Source: T1Sed10-49 sp046498405 (GTDB lineage Bacteria > Actinomycetota > Nitriliruptoria > Euzebyales > Egibacteraceae). From it: a stretch of DNA of 64,000 bases. This document shows positions 57,820 to 64,000 of the stretch, piece after piece. The position numbers and the translations under genes are program-made. The stretch covers positions 9,881-73,880 of the forward strand of contig JAWOAS010000050.1 in the NCBI GenBank assembly GCA_046498405.1. The letters are read 5' to 3'. The number at the start of each line of letters is the position of its first letter. Position 1 is the first letter of the stretch. A model generated the notes under the pieces. That model saw only the letters and a list, made by a program, of their open reading frames with translations. It made no database searches and was not told where the DNA came from.

Positions 57820-59346
57820 ATGTTCGACGCGCTCAGCGACCGCCTCGAGGCCGTCTTCGGTGGCCTGCGCAGCCGCGGCAAGCTCTCCGAGGAGCAGGTC
57901 GACGCCGCGCTGCGCGAGATCCGCCTCGCGCTGCTCGAGGCCGACGTGAACTTCAAGGTCGTCAAGACCTTCGTCGGCCGCGTGCGCGAGCGCGCGGTCG
58001 GCAGCGAGGTCGCCGAGGCGCTCAACCCCGGCCAGCAGGTCACGAAGATCGTGCACGAGGAGCTCGTGCGCATCCTCGGCGAGCAGTCCGCCCCGCTCGA
58101 GCTCGGCAGCGCGAGCCCCGCGGGCATCATGCTCGCCGGGCTGCAGGGCTCGGGCAAGACCACCGCGGCCGGCAAGCTCGCCTCGCTGCTCAAGCGCAAG
58201 GGCCGCAGCCCGCTGCTCGTGGCCTGCGACCTCCAGCGCCCCGCCGCCGTCGAGCAGCTCAAGGTCCTCGGCGAGCGCGCCGGCGTGCCGGTCTACGCGC
58301 CCGAGCCCGGCAGCGACCCCGACGCCGACCCGGTCGCGGTGGCCCGCGGCGCCGTCGACGAGGCCACGCGCCTCGGCGCCGGCGTCCTCATCGTCGACAC
58401 CGCCGGGCGGACCAACGTCGACGACGTCCTCATGGCGCAGGCCGCCGACATCAAGGCGACGATCGAGCCCGCCGAGACGCTCTTCGTCATCGACGCGATG
58501 ATCGGCCAGGAGGCGGTGACCGTCGCGAAGGCCTTCCAGGAGGCCGTCGACTTCACCGGGGTCATCCTCTCCAAGCTCGACGGCGACGCCCGCGGTGGCG
58601 CGGCGCTGTCGGTGGCCGAGGTCACCGGCCGGCCGATCAAGTACACCTCGCTGGGGGAGGGGCTCGAGGAGTTCGAGGCCTTCCACCCCGACCGCATGGC
58701 CGGGCGCATCCTCGGCATGGGCGACGTGCTCACCCTCATCGAGAAGGCCGAGGAGGCCTACACCGAGGAGCAGGCCGCCGACCTCGAGAGCAAGCTGCGC
58801 GAGGACGCCTTCACCCTCGAGGACTTCCTCGAGCAGCTCCAGCAGCTGCGCAAGATGGGATCGCTGCAGAACCTCGTCGGGATGATCCCCGGCGTGGGCA
58901 AGCAGCTCGAGGGCGCCGACCTCGACGAGGGCCAGCTCGTCCGCGTCGAGGCGATCATCCAGTCGATGACCCGCGCCGAGCGCCACGACCCCGACGTCCT
59001 CAACGGCAAGCGCAAGAAGCGCATCGCCGCGGGGTCGGGTCGCAGCGTGCAGGAGGTCAACGAGCTCCTGCGCTCCTACGGCGAGATGCGCAAGCTCATG
59101 AAGCAGATGGGCGGCGGCGGCGCGCGCGGGGGCGCCAAGGCGATGCGCCAGCTCTCCCGCGAGGGCGGCGACCTCTCCTCGCTCGGCGCCGGTGGACTCG
59201 GGGGCGCGGGCGGCCTCGGCGCACCCGGCGGGGGCGTGCCGGCGGGCATGCCGGCCGGCGGGCTGCCCGGCGGCGGAGGGCCGGGCGGCGGCAAGCCGCG
59301 CGGCAAGCAGGTCCCCAAGCGCAAAAAGAAGAAGAAGAAGCGCTGA
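57820..59346 (+). CDS. ffh: Signal recognition particle protein Ffh
   Basis: A 508-residue SRP54 homologue. N domain MFDALSDRLEAVFGGLRSRGKL, Walker A LAGLQGSGKTTAAGKLA near residue 109, LIVDTAGRTNVDDVLMAQ, and VILSKLDGDARGGAALSV near residue 250. The M domain (about 300-440, DVLTLIEKAEEAYTEEQA ... QLRKMGSLQNLVGMIPGVG) binds SRP RNA and signal peptides; it is Met-rich at KLMKQMGGGG and followed by a Gly/Pro-rich tail ending in KRKKKKKKR. ATG 57820 lies behind CCCGGAG. TAGACT at 57779-57784 is its -10-like box. Partner of FtsY. Confidence 0.96.
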   Translation: MFDALSDRLEAVFGGLRSRGKLSEEQVDAALREIRLALLEADVNFKVVKTFVGRVRERAVGSEVAEALNPGQQVTKIVHEELVRILGEQSAPLELGSASPAGIMLAGLQGSGKTTAAGKLASLLKRKGRSPLLVACDLQRPAAVEQLKVLGERAGVPVYAPEPGSDPDADPVAVARGAVDEATRLGAGVLIVDTAGRTNVDDVLMAQAADIKATIEPAETLFVIDAMIGQEAVTVAKAFQEAVDFTGVILSKLDGDARGGAALSVAEVTGRPIKYTSLGEGLEEFEAFHPDRMAGRILGMGDVLTLIEKAEEAYTEEQAADLESKLREDAFTLEDFLEQLQQLRKMGSLQNLVGMIPGVGKQLEGADLDEGQLVRVEAIIQSMTRAERHDPDVLNGKRKKRIAAGSGRSVQEVNELLRSYGEMRKLMKQMGGGGARGGAKAMRQLSREGGDLSSLGAGGLGGAGGLGAPGGGVPAGMPAGGLPGGGGPGGGKPRGKQVPKRKKKKKKR

Positions 59347-59370
59347 GGCGCGACCGGCTGCGCTCGCGCC
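59347..59370 (+). terminator. Putative ffh terminator
   Basis: GGCGCGA (59347-59353) and TCGCGCC (59364-59370) form a perfect 7-bp stem with a 10-nt loop directly behind the ffh stop codon. Confidence 0.45.
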
Positions 59371-59444
59371 GTTGAGCCGGCGCTCACCGCACGCGCGACC
59401 AGCTCCCGCTCGCCTCGCCGGATCCAAGGAGAGGACGCGGCCGG

Positions 59445-59852
59445 CTAGGCCGAGTTCGCCAGGTGGCCTTGCCGCTCGATCTGGGAGACCCGCGAGGGCG
59501 TGACGCCGAGCAGTTGCGCGACGTCGCGGACCGTGAGTCCGGCTGCCCGGAGCTCGGCGATCGCGGCCGGGGTCCGGCGGCGTGCCCGGTCGCTGAGCTC
59601 CGCCAGTTCACGGCGAAGCGCGAGGACCTCGAGCGTCGCGTCGGAGACCTCGATGCGCTCGAGTTCCGGCGTGATGTCGACGTCGAAGGCGTCACGGTCG
59701 ACGTCGAGGACCAGAGCGATCGCCTCGCGGATCGCGGCGTCGGCCTGGTCGAGTCGACGTGACTGAGAAGCGACCTCGCGTCCCCCGACGTTCGAGGCCA
59801 CGAGCGACCACCAGTCACCATCGCGGGTCGCGGTGACCTGGTAGGTGGTCAT
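59445..59852 (-). CDS. hicB: HicB-like antitoxin with helix-turn-helix
   Basis: 135 residues. The N-terminus TYQVTATRDGDWWSLVASNVGG is the HicB partial RNase-H-like fold. Residues ~55-80 (AIALVLDVDRDAFDVDITPEL) link to a C-terminal DNA-binding region: RTPAAIAELRAAGLTVRDVAQLLGVTPSRVSQIERQG, a clear helix-turn-helix. Antitoxin with DNA binding usually represses its own operon. ATG 59852 overlaps the hicA stop (ATGA). The pair forms a toxin-antitoxin module placed between ffh and the metallopeptidase gene, which breaks the otherwise conserved order. Confidence 0.85.
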   Translation of the reverse strand: MTTYQVTATRDGDWWSLVASNVGGREVASQSRRLDQADAAIREAIALVLDVDRDAFDVDITPELERIEVSDATLEVLALRRELAELSDRARRRTPAAIAELRAAGLTVRDVAQLLGVTPSRVSQIERQGHLANSA

Positions 59853-60064
59853 GTCCACCACTCCTCTCCGAGCTTCGCTGCCGCCTGGCGCAAGATCGAC
59901 CTGGCCGTGCCCTCCGCGATCTCGCGGTGGTTCGGGATCGGGATGCGCAGACCGTCGAGCGAGAAGACCTCGTGACCTCCGGCGTTGCGCAACGACGTGA
60001 ACTCCAGACCTGCGACGCTGGCGCCGTCTCGGAGCCGTCGGATGAGGTCTCGTCGCTTTGTGAG
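59849..60064 (-). CDS. hicA: HicA-like mRNA interferase toxin, no canonical start codon
   Basis: This frame (71 residues as drawn) reads TKRRDLIRRLRDGASVAGL ... NAGGHEVFSLDGLRIPIPNHREIAEGTARSILRQAAAKLGEEW: a full HicA with the catalytic His in GGHEVF and the IPNHREI motif. HicA toxins cleave mRNA. Its TGA overlaps the hicB ATG. Upstream, the frame is closed by a TGA at 60089-60091, and between that stop and the domain there is no ATG, GTG or TTG. The first residue here is CTC (60062-60064), used only as a marker. Either a non-standard start is used or a small indel removed the start. Too short for standard gene finders to keep. Confidence 0.7.
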   Translation of the reverse strand, partial: LTKRRDLIRRLRDGASVAGLEFTSLRNAGGHEVFSLDGLRIPIPNHREIAEGTARSILRQAAAKLGEEWWT

Positions 60065-60065
60065 A

Positions 60066-60111
60066 GTAAGTGTAGATGATGGACATCGTCAAGTTCAGAC
60101 GATGCACTTAC
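60066..60111. promoter_or_regulatory. Interrupted palindrome, candidate HicB operator
   Basis: GTAAGTG (60066-60072), an 11-bp insert, then CATCGTC (60084-60090), a 7-nt centre, and GACGATGCACTTAC (60098-60111). The right arm is the exact reverse complement of the left arm if the 11-bp insert is removed. The region is much richer in A/T than its surroundings and overlaps the expected hicA promoter, as expected for autoregulation by HicB. Confidence 0.6.
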
Positions 60112-60264
60112 CTGTGCACAGGCGCTGTGCTCTCCCGGTGAGTCAGCACCCGCGTTGACCCGTCGCGCCGACGTCGCCTTGCCGGGAGCACGTGCGGCAG
60201 GGTGAGGCCGCAGCCACATCAGCCGCGCCGGTGCGGGCGCATCCGGCAACACCCGCTGCCGCGC

Positions 60265-60609
60265 TCACCCCCAGCCGAGGTCGTGGAGCTCGTCGTCGTC
60301 GAGGCCCATGTGGTGGGCGAGCTCGTGGACGACGGTGACCCTGACCTCCTCGACGAGCTCGTCCTCGTCGGCGACCATCGCGCACAGCGGCAGGCGGAAG
60401 ATCACGACCCGGTCGGGCAGCACGCCGCCGTACTCCTCGCGCTCGGTCAGCGGCACGCCGTCGTAGACGCCGAGGAGGTCGGGCTCGTCGGGGTCGACGT
60501 CCTCGGTGACCACGGCGACGTTGTCGAGGCGGGCCCAGAGCTCGTCGGGGATGCCGTCGAGGGCGTCGTCGACGAGCGTGGCGAAGCGCCTCGGGGGGAC
60601 GGGCTCCAT
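60265..60609 (-). CDS. Small metallopeptidase-like protein (HExxH)
   Basis: 114 residues. RFATLVDDALDGIPDELWARLDNVAVVTED opens a COG3824-type zincin, and VTVVHELAHHMGLDDDELHDLG near residue 100 supplies the HExxHxxGxxD zinc motif with a third Asp ligand. Such short predicted Zn-dependent proteases are widespread in Actinobacteria; substrates are unknown. ATG 60609 is the first codon next to the domain. It is divergent from the CaCA gene. Confidence 0.88.
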   Translation of the reverse strand: MEPVPPRRFATLVDDALDGIPDELWARLDNVAVVTEDVDPDEPDLLGVYDGVPLTEREEYGGVLPDRVVIFRLPLCAMVADEDELVEEVRVTVVHELAHHMGLDDDELHDLGWG

Positions 60610-60737
60610 GCGCGGGCGCGGCTCCTCGGCTCGGGGCGGGGCACGAGCCGCTAGCGTAGCGACGACCGCCGCGCGACGGGTCAGGCGTGGGGCGTCGCGG
60701 GCCGGTGGTGCTCGGGCGCGAGGACCGGGGAGGGACG

Positions 60738-61664
60738 ATGGGCGACGTCGCCGCACTGCTCGTCGGCCTCGTCCTGCTCACCGTGGCCGCCGACCGCTTC
60801 GTGCTCGGCGCCGCGCGGCTGTCGAGCGCGCTGCGGGTCTCGCCGGTCGTCATCGGCGCGCTCGTCATCGGCGCGGGCACGAGCGCGCCGGAGCTCGTCG
60901 TCACCGTGCTCGCCGCGGTGCAGGACTCCGCCGAGCTCGCCGTCGGCAACCTCGTGGGCTCGAACGCGGCGAACGTCGGCCTCGTGCTCGGCTCGGCCGC
61001 GCTCATCTCCACCGTGGCGGTGGGTCACGCGACGCTGCGCCGTGAGGTCCCGCTCATGCTCCTCGCCGTCGGCGCCTTCGGCGTGGCGGCGTTCGACGGG
61101 ACGCTTAGCCGTCTCGAGGGCGGGGTGCTCCTCGCCCTCGGCGTCGCCGCGATCGCCGCGGTCGTGGCCTTCGCCCGTGCCGACCAGCGCGGCGCGGCGG
61201 TGGTGCCCGCCGCCCGGTCCGAGCCGCTGTGGCGCCCGGCGCTGCTCGCGCTGGCCGGGCTCGTCGGCACCGTGGCGGGCGCCCAGCTGCTCGTCACCGG
61301 CGGCAGCGGGCTGGCCCGGGCCCTGGGGGTCAGCGAGGGCGTCATCGGGCTCACCGTCGTGGCGGTCGGCACGAGCCTGCCCGAGCTCGTCACCGCGGTC
61401 GCGGCGGCCCGGCGCCGCGAGGCCGACCTCGTCGTCGGCAACGTCCTCGGGTCGAACATCTTCAACTCCCTGCCGGTGGCCGGCGTGGCCGGGCTCCTCG
61501 GCACCGTCGGCCTCGAGCCGGCGCTCGGCCTCGCGGTGGTGGGCATGGTGGCGATCTGCGCGCTGGCCGCGGTCTTCCTCGCCACCGGTCGGCGCCTGGC
61601 CCGACCCGAGGGCGCGGTCCTGCTCGTGCTCTTCGCCCTCGTCGTCGGCGCGACCCTGACGTAG
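60738..61664 (+). CDS. CaCA-family calcium/sodium:proton antiporter (YrbG-like)
   Basis: A 308-residue membrane protein with ten hydrophobic helices in two inverted halves. Each half carries an alpha-repeat: VVIGALVIGAGTSAPELVVT near residue 37-55 and VIGLTVVAVGTSLPELVTAV near 205, with GNLVGSNAANVGLVLG and GNVLGSNIFNSLPVAG as their partners. These are the ion-binding motifs of CaCA exchangers; sodium or proton coupling cannot be told. ATG 60738 follows GGGAGGGACG. It ends 208 nt before rpsP. Confidence 0.92.
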   Translation: MGDVAALLVGLVLLTVAADRFVLGAARLSSALRVSPVVIGALVIGAGTSAPELVVTVLAAVQDSAELAVGNLVGSNAANVGLVLGSAALISTVAVGHATLRREVPLMLLAVGAFGVAAFDGTLSRLEGGVLLALGVAAIAAVVAFARADQRGAAVVPAARSEPLWRPALLALAGLVGTVAGAQLLVTGGSGLARALGVSEGVIGLTVVAVGTSLPELVTAVAAARRREADLVVGNVLGSNIFNSLPVAGVAGLLGTVGLEPALGLAVVGMVAICALAAVFLATGRRLARPEGAVLLVLFALVVGATLT

Positions 61665-61872
61665 CGGCCGAGCCGCGCGCTGCGCTATCCTGCCGGCAGT
61701 GCCCGCCGTGCGGGCGCTTGGTGCGTGCGATCTGCCGGACCCGCACACCCGTCCACAGACCGAGGTGGGCGCGTCGGGCGCCGCCCCGCGGCGACATCGA
61801 AGCCCGACGGCACCTGCCGGCGACCGCCGGCCCGCGGCACGCCCGGCCGTGCCTCCAGAAAGGCAAGCCCCC

Positions 61873-62361
61873 ATGGCCGTGAAGATGCGCCTCCGGCGCG
61901 AGGGCAAGAAGAAGCAGCCCTTCTACCGCGTCGTCGTCGCCGACGTCCGCTCGCCCCGAGACGGGCGCTTCATCGAGGACATCGGCTACTACCAGCCGCT
62001 CGCCGACCCGTCGGTGATCTCCATCGACCACGACCGCGCGCTCTACTGGCTCCAGCAGGGCGTCCAGCCCTCCGACGCCGTGCGCAAGCTCCTGCGCATC
62101 GAGGGCGTCTGGGAGCGGTTCAAGCCCGGCGACCCCGGCAAGGACCGCAGCCGCAAGCACGCCCAGCGCGCCGCCCGCAAGGCCGAGTCCGACGCCAAGC
62201 GCGCCGAGGCCGAGGCCGCGGCGAAGGCCGCGCAGGAGGCCGAGCAGGCCGCCGCCGAGGCGCCCGCCCCCGAGGAGGAGCCGCCGACCGAGGCCTCCGC
62301 CGAGGCACCCGAGCCCGGGGCCTCCGCGGTCGAGGACGGGGAGGAGGCGTCGCAGGCGTGA
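61873..62361 (+). CDS. rpsP: 30S ribosomal protein S16
   Basis: 162 residues. The first ~85 are S16: MAVKMRLRREGKKKQPFYRVVVADVRSPRDGRFIEDIGYY and DRALYWLQQGVQPSDAVRKLLRIEGVW. The last ~75 are a charged Ala/Glu/Lys tail (AAAKAAQEAEQAAAEAPAPEE), a lineage-typical extension longer than in most bacteria. ATG 61873 follows AGAAAGGC. TATCCT (61686-61691) with GCCGGC behind it is the probable -10; the ~175-nt leader contains the inverted repeat CCGCCGTGCGGGCGG-like hairpin. It overlaps khpA by one base. Confidence 0.95.
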   Translation: MAVKMRLRREGKKKQPFYRVVVADVRSPRDGRFIEDIGYYQPLADPSVISIDHDRALYWLQQGVQPSDAVRKLLRIEGVWERFKPGDPGKDRSRKHAQRAARKAESDAKRAEAEAAAKAAQEAEQAAAEAPAPEEEPPTEASAEAPEPGASAVEDGEEASQA

Positions 62362-62597
62362 TGGCCGTCGACGTGCTCGAGTTCATCGCCCGCAACCTCG
62401 TCGACCACCCCGACGAGATCGAGATCACCGAGACCGAGGACGACGAGGGCCAGGTCGTCCTCGAGCTCAAGGTCCACCCCGAGGACATGGGCAAGGTCAT
62501 CGGCAAGCGCGGAAGGACCGCCAAGGCGATTCGCACGATGGTCAAGGCCGCGTCGACGCGCGACGGCCAGCAGGCGACCGTCGAGATCGTCGAGTAG
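62361..62597 (+). CDS. khpA: KH-domain RNA-binding protein KhpA
   Basis: A 78-residue single KH domain: FIARNLVDHPDEIEITETEDDEGQVVLELKVHPEDMGKVIGKRGRTAKAIRTMVKAAST, with the GxxG loop in VIGKRGRT. It lies between rpsP and rimM, the standard position of KhpA (Rv2908c type). KhpA binds RNA, often with KhpB, and influences ribosome or cell-envelope gene expression. The ATG overlaps the rpsP stop (TGATG), so the two are coupled. Confidence 0.93.
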   Translation: MAVDVLEFIARNLVDHPDEIEITETEDDEGQVVLELKVHPEDMGKVIGKRGRTAKAIRTMVKAASTRDGQQATVEIVE

Positions 62598-62607
62598 CGC
62601 GCCGGCG

Positions 62608-63108
62608 ATGGACGAGGCCACCGTCGTCGTCGGTGCCGTCGGCAAGCCCTTCGGCGTGCACGGCGAGGTCTACGTCCACCCCGACCCCGACCTCGACCAT
62701 GAGTTCGCCGCGGGCACGCGCTACGCCGCCCAGGGCGGCGCGCTGACCGTCGAGCGCTCCCGCGCCCACGGCGGGCGCCTCGTCGTGAAGTTCGAGGAGG
62801 TCGCCGACCGCAGCGGCGCCGAGGGCCTGCGTGGCACCGTGCTCTGCCTCGCGCGCGACGAGATCGACCTCGACGACGGCGCGGTCTGGCTCGACGAGGT
62901 CCTCGGCGCCGAGGTCGTCGACGGCGACGGCGCGCTCATCGGCGTGCTCGAGGGCGTCCTCGATGCCCCCGCCCACGACCTCCTCGTCATCGCGCGACCC
63001 GACGGTGGCGAGGTGCTCGTGCCCGCCGTCGACGAGCTCGTCGAGCTCGGGCGCGAGCGCATCGTCGTCCGGGCCATCCCCGGCCTGCTCGGCGACGACG
63101 AGGCCTAG
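62608..63108 (+). CDS. rimM: 16S rRNA processing/30S maturation factor RimM
   Basis: A 166-residue RimM. N-terminal domain VVVGAVGKPFGVHGEVYVHPDPD, linker LEEV..RSGAEGLRGTVLCLARDEI-like, and C-terminal PRC-barrel GAEVVDGDGALIGVLEGVLDAPAHDLLVIARPDGGEVLVPAVDELV. It binds S19 and helps mature the 30S head. It starts 10 nt after khpA and abuts trmD without a gap (TAG at 63106-63108, GTG 63109), as in most bacteria. Confidence 0.94.
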   Translation: MDEATVVVGAVGKPFGVHGEVYVHPDPDLDHEFAAGTRYAAQGGALTVERSRAHGGRLVVKFEEVADRSGAEGLRGTVLCLARDEIDLDDGAVWLDEVLGAEVVDGDGALIGVLEGVLDAPAHDLLVIARPDGGEVLVPAVDELVELGRERIVVRAIPGLLGDDEA

Positions 63109-63849
63109 GTGCGCCTCGACGTCCTCACGATCTTCCCCGGCTACTTCGCCGGGCCGCTCGAGTCCTCGTTGCTCGGCCGTGCCGTCGAGCGCGGGCTCGT
63201 CGACGCCCGGGTGCACGACCTGCGGCGCTGGACCCACGACGTCCACCGCAGCGTCGACGACGCGCCCTATGGCGGCGGCGCGGGCATGGTCCTCAAGCCC
63301 CAGCCCTTCTTCGACGCCGTCGCCGAGCTCTACGGCGACCTCGACGCGCGGCCGCGCACGATCGTGCTCACCCCCCGGGGGCGGCTGCTCGACCAGCGGC
63401 TCGTCGGCGAGCTCGCCGGCGAGCCGGCCCTGCTGCTGCTCTGCGGGCGCTACGAGGGCATCGACGAGCGGGTCCATGCCCGCCTGGCCCACGACGAGGT
63501 CTCGATCGGCGACTACGTCCTCGCCGGGGGGGAGGCCGCCGCCTGCGTGCTCATCGAGGCGGTGACCCGCCTGCTGCCCGGGGTCATGGGCAACACCGAG
63601 AGCGCGAGTGACGAGTCCTTCGCCGACGGGCTCCTCGAGCACCCCCAGTACACCCGCCCGGCCGAGATCGAGGGCCTCGTCGTGCCCGAGGTCCTGCGCT
63701 CGGGCGACCACGCCGCGGTCGAGGCCTGGCGCCGCGAGCAGGCGCTAGCAAGGACCGCCGAGGTGCGCCCCGACCTCCTCGCGCGCTGGCGTGCACGACG
63801 CGCGGCCGCCCGCGGCGACGCCGCGGGGCAGGATCCGGGCGCTGATTGA
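63109..63849 (+). CDS. trmD: tRNA (guanine37-N1)-methyltransferase
   Basis: A 246-residue TrmD, which methylates G37 to prevent +1 frameshifts. RLDVLTIFPGYFAGPLESSLLGRA starts it; DDAPYGGGAGMVLKPQPFFD is the trefoil-knot signature, LLLCGRYEGIDERVHARLAHDEVSIGDYVLAGGEAA the SAM site, and SASDESFADGLLEHPQYTRPAEIEG the C-terminal domain. The GTG start at 63109 immediately follows the rimM stop. The stop (63847-63849) overlaps the -35 of the rplS promoter. Confidence 0.96.
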   Translation: MRLDVLTIFPGYFAGPLESSLLGRAVERGLVDARVHDLRRWTHDVHRSVDDAPYGGGAGMVLKPQPFFDAVAELYGDLDARPRTIVLTPRGRLLDQRLVGELAGEPALLLLCGRYEGIDERVHARLAHDEVSIGDYVLAGGEAAACVLIEAVTRLLPGVMGNTESASDESFADGLLEHPQYTRPAEIEGLVVPEVLRSGDHAAVEAWRREQALARTAEVRPDLLARWRARRAAARGDAAGQDPGAD

Positions 63850-63875
63850 CCCCCGGCGCGCGCGAGGGCTATGCT
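63846..63875 (+). promoter_or_regulatory. Promoter of rplS
   Basis: TTGACC (63846-63851), an 18-bp spacer and TATGCT (63870-63875). The -10 is the same hexamer as at both tRNA genes. The leader to the rplS start is about 75 nt. Confidence 0.65.
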
Positions 63876-63953
63876 GGTCCATCGGGCCGCGCGCCCTGCG
63901 TCTGCGTGCTGCCGGCCCCGACACCGCCCATCGCCAGTGGAGAGCGCCGCGCC

Positions 63954-64000
63954 ATGAAGCCCACCGACCTCGTCGACATCGAGAGCCTCCGCGACGACGT
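63954..64000 (+). CDS. rplS: 50S ribosomal protein L19, N-terminal fragment
   Basis: Only 15 codons are inside the window: MKPTDLVDIESLRDDV. This fits the L19 N-terminus (xxLxxIExxxLRxDIP) and the position after trmD. ATG 63954 has GGAGAG upstream. The gene continues beyond the window. Confidence 0.85.
   Translation, partial: MKPTDLVDIESLRDD

Noticed and set aside
57576..59444. SRP RNA (ffs) gene near ffh
   Set aside because: The gaps around ffh and ftsY do not show the conserved SRP Alu/S-domain tetraloop region that I could recognise.
59445..60107. 220-codon frame starting MHRLNLTMSIIYTYSHKATRP covering hicB
   Set aside because: Its first half is an out-of-frame reading of hicA and the operator; the real antitoxin starts at 59852 with the ATGA overlap.

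Overview
This window is 64 kb of very GC-rich chromosome. It has many GTG starts, mostly overlapping or tightly packed genes, and one long conserved block: recG-rsmD-coaD-(SepIVA-like)-DUF177-rpmF-rnc-(fpg-like)-smc-ftsY...ffh...rpsP-khpA-rimM-trmD-rplS. That order matches the Actinomycetota arrangement around Mycobacterium Rv2904c-Rv2927c. A SepIVA-like protein, PspC, DUF4235, holin-like and DUF4031 genes also fit. Some occupants, such as the divergent Fpg protein and the WYL gene behind ftsY, suggest a deep-branching actinobacterium rather than a mycobacterium or streptomycete. The genus cannot be read from the sequence alone.

Layout. 1-2 kb: the end of a Na/Pi cotransporter, a PhoU-domain protein, an ACT protein and a LOG-family pseudogene. 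2-6 kb: leuA-leuC-leuD behind a promoter and a leaderless leader peptide ending in a leucine run. 6-12.5 kb: an ABC exporter, then a SNF2 ATPase paired with a SWIM zinc-finger protein. 12.5-21.4 kb: exonuclease, DUF4235/holin-like pair, a principal-type sigma factor, an oxidoreductase, a WYL-like regulator divergent from a small HTH protein, a Nudix hydrolase and two envelope-stress-type membrane proteins. 22-30 kb: leuB, ilvE and cimA (with its own isoleucine-rich leader peptide), then EamA, FAH and saccharopine-dehydrogenase-like genes. 30-33.4 kb: gltX, tRNA-Gln(CTG), an HNH endonuclease and tRNA-Glu(CTC). 33-40 kb: stress, GNAT, ddl, phosphoribosyltransferase, thiL, HD and rpmB genes. 40-64 kb: the conserved DNA-repair, chromosome-segregation, SRP and ribosome block, interrupted by a KefB-type antiporter, a hicAB toxin-antitoxin module, a metallopeptidase and a CaCA exchanger.

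How the genes work together. Leucine synthesis is split between leuACD and leuB-ilvE. Isoleucine can be made from pyruvate through CimA, with LeuB and LeuCD probably shared downstream. Both committing synthases (LeuA and CimA) carry a short leaderless peptide rich in the end-product amino acid, followed by hairpins, which indicates parallel attenuation. GltX sits beside the tRNAs for Gln and Glu. FtsY and Ffh form the co-translational targeting pair, and S16, RimM, TrmD and L19 form the ribosome maturation operon. The most unusual items are the two leader peptides, the Fpg-locus protein lacking all the usual catalytic residues, recG with an apparent AUC start, hicA without a canonical start beneath an interrupted palindromic operator, and a LOG gene broken by a deletion at a 7-bp junction.
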